Positions 13,596-15,201 of a stretch of 15,201 bases of DNA are shown here, one piece after another. This DNA is from Actinomycetes bacterium (GTDB taxonomy: Bacteria; Actinomycetota; Coriobacteriia; Anaerosomatales; JAJZPX01). The translations under genes were made by a program, and so were the position numbers. The stretch spans positions 1 to 15,201 of the forward strand of contig JAJZPX010000014.1 of the NCBI GenBank assembly GCA_021811025.1, given 5' to 3'. Numbering within the stretch: the first letter of the stretch is position 1; each line of letters opens with the position of its first letter. The notes below the pieces were generated by a model. The model worked only from the letters and a program-made list of their open reading frames with translations, was not told the DNA's origin and ran no database searches.

Positions 13596-14852
13596 TTGGT
13601 ATCGCCCGCAGAACAGCTCCATATTATCAAGAGCGGCACAGCCGACCTCGTCCCCGAAGCCGACCTGGCAAGCAAGCTGGCTGCGCGCCGCCCGCTGCGA
13701 GTGAAGCTCGGCGTCGACCCCACCGCTCCCGACCTCCACCTCGGGCACGCGGTGCCTCTGAGGAAGCTGCGGCAGTTCCAGGACCTCGGCCACACAGTCG
13801 TGCTCATCATCGGCGACTTCACGGCGCTCATCGGCGATCCTTCGGGCCGGAATGCCACGCGTCCGCCCCTGTCGAAGGAGCAGATCGACGACAACGCCGA
13901 GACATACGTCGACCAGGCGTTCCGCATCCTCGATCCCCGGCGCACGGAGCTCGTGCGCAACTCCGAGTGGCTGGCGCCCCTCGGGTTCGCGGAGCTGCTG
14001 CGGCTGACGAGCCAGTTCACCGTCGCGCGCATACTCGAGCGCGAGGACTTCCGGAACCGCTACGAGAAGCAGCAATCCATCTCCCTCCACGAGTTCCTTT
14101 ACCCTGTGGCGCAGGCATACGACTCCGTCGCGGTCAGGGCGGACGTCGAGATCGGCGGCACCGACCAGTTGTTCAACCTGCTCGCCGGGCGCGAGCTCAT
14201 GGAGAAGCTCGGAATGTCCCCCCAGGTGGCCCTGACGCTCCCGCTCCTCGAAGGCACCGACGGCGTGCAGAAGATGAGCAAGAGCTACGGCAACTACGTC
14301 GGGCTCACGGACTCGCCCGCGGACATGTTCGGGAAGGTGATGTCCGTCCCGGACGCGCTCATGCCGAAGTACTTCCGGCTCGCGACGGCTCTTTCCGTCG
14401 AGGAGGCGGACCGCATCGAGGCGGCGCTGGCTGACGGTCGGGCGGATCCGGCGTCCACGAAGCGGCGCCTCGCGCGCGAGATCGTCATGCTCTACCACGG
14501 CGAGCCGGCAGCGGACGGGGCGGAGACCGGGTTCGACCGTGTGTTCAAGGAGCATGCGGCGCCGGAGGCGATCCCGCAATTCGACAGGATGGCGGTGTTC
14601 GTCGCTTGCCATGAGAACGATCTGCTCGTCAAATGGCAGCCGGAGGAGGCCTGCTACGTGCCGCGCCTGCTCAAGGAGCTCGGCCTGGTGCCCACGTCCT
14701 CCGAAGGCCGCCGGAAGATCGACGAAGGCGCGGTGCGCCTCGGAGGTGAAGTCCTGCCGAAGGGCGGGTACGAGATGCCCTGGCACGCGGCCGTCGGGAA
14801 GCCCTGGCAGGTCGGGCGTCGAAGGTGGGCGCAGGTGTCGGGCGAAGCCTGA
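13596..14852 (+). CDS. tyrS: Tyrosyl-tRNA synthetase (KMSKS / TyrZ type)
   Basis: The 418-residue class I synthetase charges tRNA-Tyr with tyrosine. The HIGH motif appears as HLGH (48-51) within DPTAPDLHLGH, and the KMSKS loop is exact at 226-230 (VQKMSKSYGN). Tyrosine-pocket segments include GDPSGR (80-85) and QAYDS plus GGTDQ (around 173-191). A C-terminal S4-like RNA-binding domain covers about 352-415. The PTAPDLHLGH/KMSKS combination is that of the TyrZ branch. The TyrS branch (E. coli, Geobacillus) has KFGKT-type loops instead. Length is normal. The TTG start has GGAGG ten bases upstream. The gene is divergent from a PBP and followed by 349 bases of structured non-coding DNA with a strong promoter, probably of a stable-RNA operon. 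Confidence 0.96.
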   Translation: MVSPAEQLHIIKSGTADLVPEADLASKLAARRPLRVKLGVDPTAPDLHLGHAVPLRKLRQFQDLGHTVVLIIGDFTALIGDPSGRNATRPPLSKEQIDDNAETYVDQAFRILDPRRTELVRNSEWLAPLGFAELLRLTSQFTVARILEREDFRNRYEKQQSISLHEFLYPVAQAYDSVAVRADVEIGGTDQLFNLLAGRELMEKLGMSPQVALTLPLLEGTDGVQKMSKSYGNYVGLTDSPADMFGKVMSVPDALMPKYFRLATALSVEEADRIEAALADGRADPASTKRRLAREIVMLYHGEPAADGAETGFDRVFKEHAAPEAIPQFDRMAVFVACHENDLLVKWQPEEACYVPRLLKELGLVPTSSEGRRKIDEGAVRLGGEVLPKGGYEMPWHAAVGKPWQVGRRRWAQVSGEA

Positions 14853-14867
14853 GATGGCATACGGCTT

Positions 14868-14880
14868 GCACCTTCGGTGC
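14868..14880 (+). terminator. Small hairpin 15 bases after the tyrS stop
   Basis: GCACC and GGTGC pair perfectly around the loop TTC. No T-run follows (the next bases are GGCTCTC), so it is at most a weak terminator or an mRNA 3'-end stabiliser for tyrS. Confidence 0.3.
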
Positions 14881-14959
14881 GGCTCTCAAAGCGGCAGCCT
14901 CACGGCGGGGATGGCACGGGGATTGCATCTCCCGACACGGCCTTGAGCCCGGAGAGGAC

Positions 14960-15001
14960 GGCCCGCACGGGTCGCCGATGGGTGATCGGGGCCGTGCGGC
15001 C
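14960..15001 (+). repeat. Long imperfect inverted repeat (stacked hairpin)
   Basis: The outer arms are GGCC-C-GCACGG (14960-14970) and CCGTGCGGCC (14992-15001): ten pairs with one bulged C. Inside, CCGAT (14975-14979) pairs with ATCGG (14985-14989) around a five-base loop. The upstream segment CACGGCC (14936-14942) could pair instead with GGCCGTG (14990-14996), so two exclusive folds are possible. No T-run follows. Confidence 0.6.
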
Positions 15002-15014
15002 CGGAAAGGCCACC

Positions 15015-15048
15015 GTACGGCGGCGCGATGTTTCGGCGAGCGCCGTAC
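15015..15048 (+). repeat. Perfect 8-bp inverted repeat with 18-base loop
   Basis: GTACGGCG (15015-15022) and CGCCGTAC (15041-15048) are exact complements. Immediately after comes a second small hairpin, GGGG-AGAAT-CCCC (15050-15062). Together they form a compact structured element ending about 23 bases before the -35 box of the terminal promoter. Confidence 0.6.
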
Positions 15049-15049
15049 A

Positions 15050-15063
15050 GGGGAGAATCCCCC
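15050..15063 (+). repeat. GGGG/CCCC mini-hairpin
   Basis: GGGG (15050-15053) pairs with CCCC (15059-15062, a fifth C follows) around AGAAT. It directly abuts the preceding inverted repeat. There is no T-run, so it is not a standard terminator. Confidence 0.45.
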
Positions 15064-15085
15064 AGCTCGGAAGCAGGCGAGAGTG

Positions 15086-15114
15086 TTGCACGCCACGTGG
15101 CAGGGTGGTAATCT
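15086..15114 (+). promoter_or_regulatory. Strong housekeeping-type promoter, probably of a stable-RNA operon
   Basis: TTGCAC (15086-15091) and TAATCT (15109-15114) are separated by exactly 17 bases, the best -35/-10 pair in the window. Transcription would start near 15121 and run off the right edge without an obvious start codon. The spacer begins with the perfect palindrome GCCACGTGGC (15092-15101). The boxA-like TTTTGAAAA downstream supports an rRNA-type leader. Confidence 0.6.
15092..15101. promoter_or_regulatory. Perfect palindrome inside the promoter spacer (possible operator)
   Basis: GCCACGTGGC is a perfect 10-bp palindrome lying wholly between the -35 and -10 boxes. A dimeric regulator bound here would block or remodel RNA polymerase binding. 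No regulator is identified. Confidence 0.4.
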
Positions 15115-15160
15115 AGCCGATGCCGCTTCTGATGAGACTGCAGCCGACACTGGAGCAGCC

Positions 15161-15175
15161 GTTTTGAAAAGCAAC
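15161..15175 (+). promoter_or_regulatory. boxA-like antitermination element
   Basis: GTTTTGAAAAGCAAC, about 40 bases after the predicted transcription start, resembles the TTTGAAAA/TTTGAGAA element found in rRNA leaders of Gram-positive bacteria, where NusB/S10 bind. No 16S rRNA sequence is reached before the window ends at 15201, so the rRNA assignment is inference. Confidence 0.4.
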
Positions 15176-15201
15176 ACCGGAGCGAGGCGAATCGGATAGG
15201 A

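Larger units (their letters stand above)
14853..15085 (+). other. Non-coding, hairpin-rich stretch between tyrS and the terminal promoter
   Basis: No convincing gene is present. One frame stays open across the stretch to the window edge, but its translation is Arg/Gly/Ala-rich and resembles nothing I know. What the stretch does show is a succession of GC-rich inverted repeats, at 14868-14880, 14960-15001, 15015-15048 and 15050-15063, between the tyrS stop and the promoter at 15086. It could be the tyrS 3' UTR, an unrecognised small RNA, or DNA-level structure upstream of a stable-RNA promoter. I compared it mentally with cobalamin, c-di-AMP, glutamine, RNase P and SRP RNA patterns and found no convincing match. 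Confidence 0.6.

Noticed and set aside
11933..14032. Long minus-strand open frame covering parts of the second PBP and tyrS
   Set aside because: It lies in a different phase from the real PBP gene. Its arginine-rich translation resembles frame-shifted PBP, and it crosses the divergent promoter and tyrS.
15050..15085. Short resemblance to riboswitch pieces (GGGGAGAATCCC, CGGAAGCAGG)
   Set aside because: The cobalamin, c-di-AMP and glutamine aptamers need further conserved boxes that are absent, and the element lies upstream of the promoter rather than in a gene leader.
15129..15169. CTGATGAG followed by GAAA, resembling a hammerhead ribozyme core
   Set aside because: The possible stem (CTGC/GCAG) does not end directly before GAAA as the hammerhead requires, and no flanking stems I and III are visible.
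14825..15199. Open frame running from the end of tyrS to the window edge
   Set aside because: It has no ribosome-binding site, starts inside tyrS, crosses hairpins and a strong promoter, and its composition (Arg, Gly, Ala) is that of random GC-rich DNA.
1..15201. Mobile elements, CRISPR arrays, tRNA genes, phage genes
   Set aside because: No transposase, integrase or regularly spaced repeats were seen. No cloverleaf with GTTCGA-type T-loop and CCA end was recognised on reading both strands.

Overview
The window is GC-rich, densely coding bacterial chromosome with housekeeping content. No phage, transposon, CRISPR or plasmid signature is visible. The gene set (ArgR/ArgG/ArgH, a PHP-domain PolX, a long NIF3-type protein, a U32 protein with a second cysteine cluster, two class A penicillin-binding proteins, one with PASTA) and the GC-rich third codon positions suggest an actinobacterium. 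An anaerobic deep branch such as the Coriobacteriia is likely, but this is inference from gene families, not from a phylogenetic marker.

Layout. Bases 1-6215 form one rightward block: the 3' end of argR, argG and argH (last two steps of arginine synthesis, overlapping by one base), polX (base-excision-type DNA polymerase with a PHP nuclease), mpg (alkyladenine DNA glycosylase) and a NIF3-family gene that overlaps mpg by four bases. A strong bidirectional hairpin at 6228-6262 closes the block. Next comes a leftward class A PBP (6268-8367), divergent from a rightward U32/RlhA-like gene (8506-10908). That gene meets, with three bases to spare, a second leftward class A PBP (10912-13548), which carries PASTA and PKD domains at its C-terminus. 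This PBP is divergent from tyrS (13596-14852), a KMSKS-type tyrosyl-tRNA synthetase with a TTG start. The last 349 bases hold no convincing gene: several GC-rich hairpins, then a near-consensus promoter with a perfect 10-bp palindrome in its spacer, then a boxA-like element. The best reading is the start of a stable-RNA (probably rRNA) operon just beyond the window.

How the genes work together. argR/argG/argH serve arginine synthesis and its repression. polX and mpg are plausible partners in base repair, with NIF3 as a companion of unresolved function. The two PBPs build peptidoglycan. The U32 protein, tyrS and the putative rRNA promoter all serve translation. I do not see a clearly new system. 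The most unusual items are the PASTA-PKD tail on the second PBP and the structured, palindrome-bearing promoter region at the right end.
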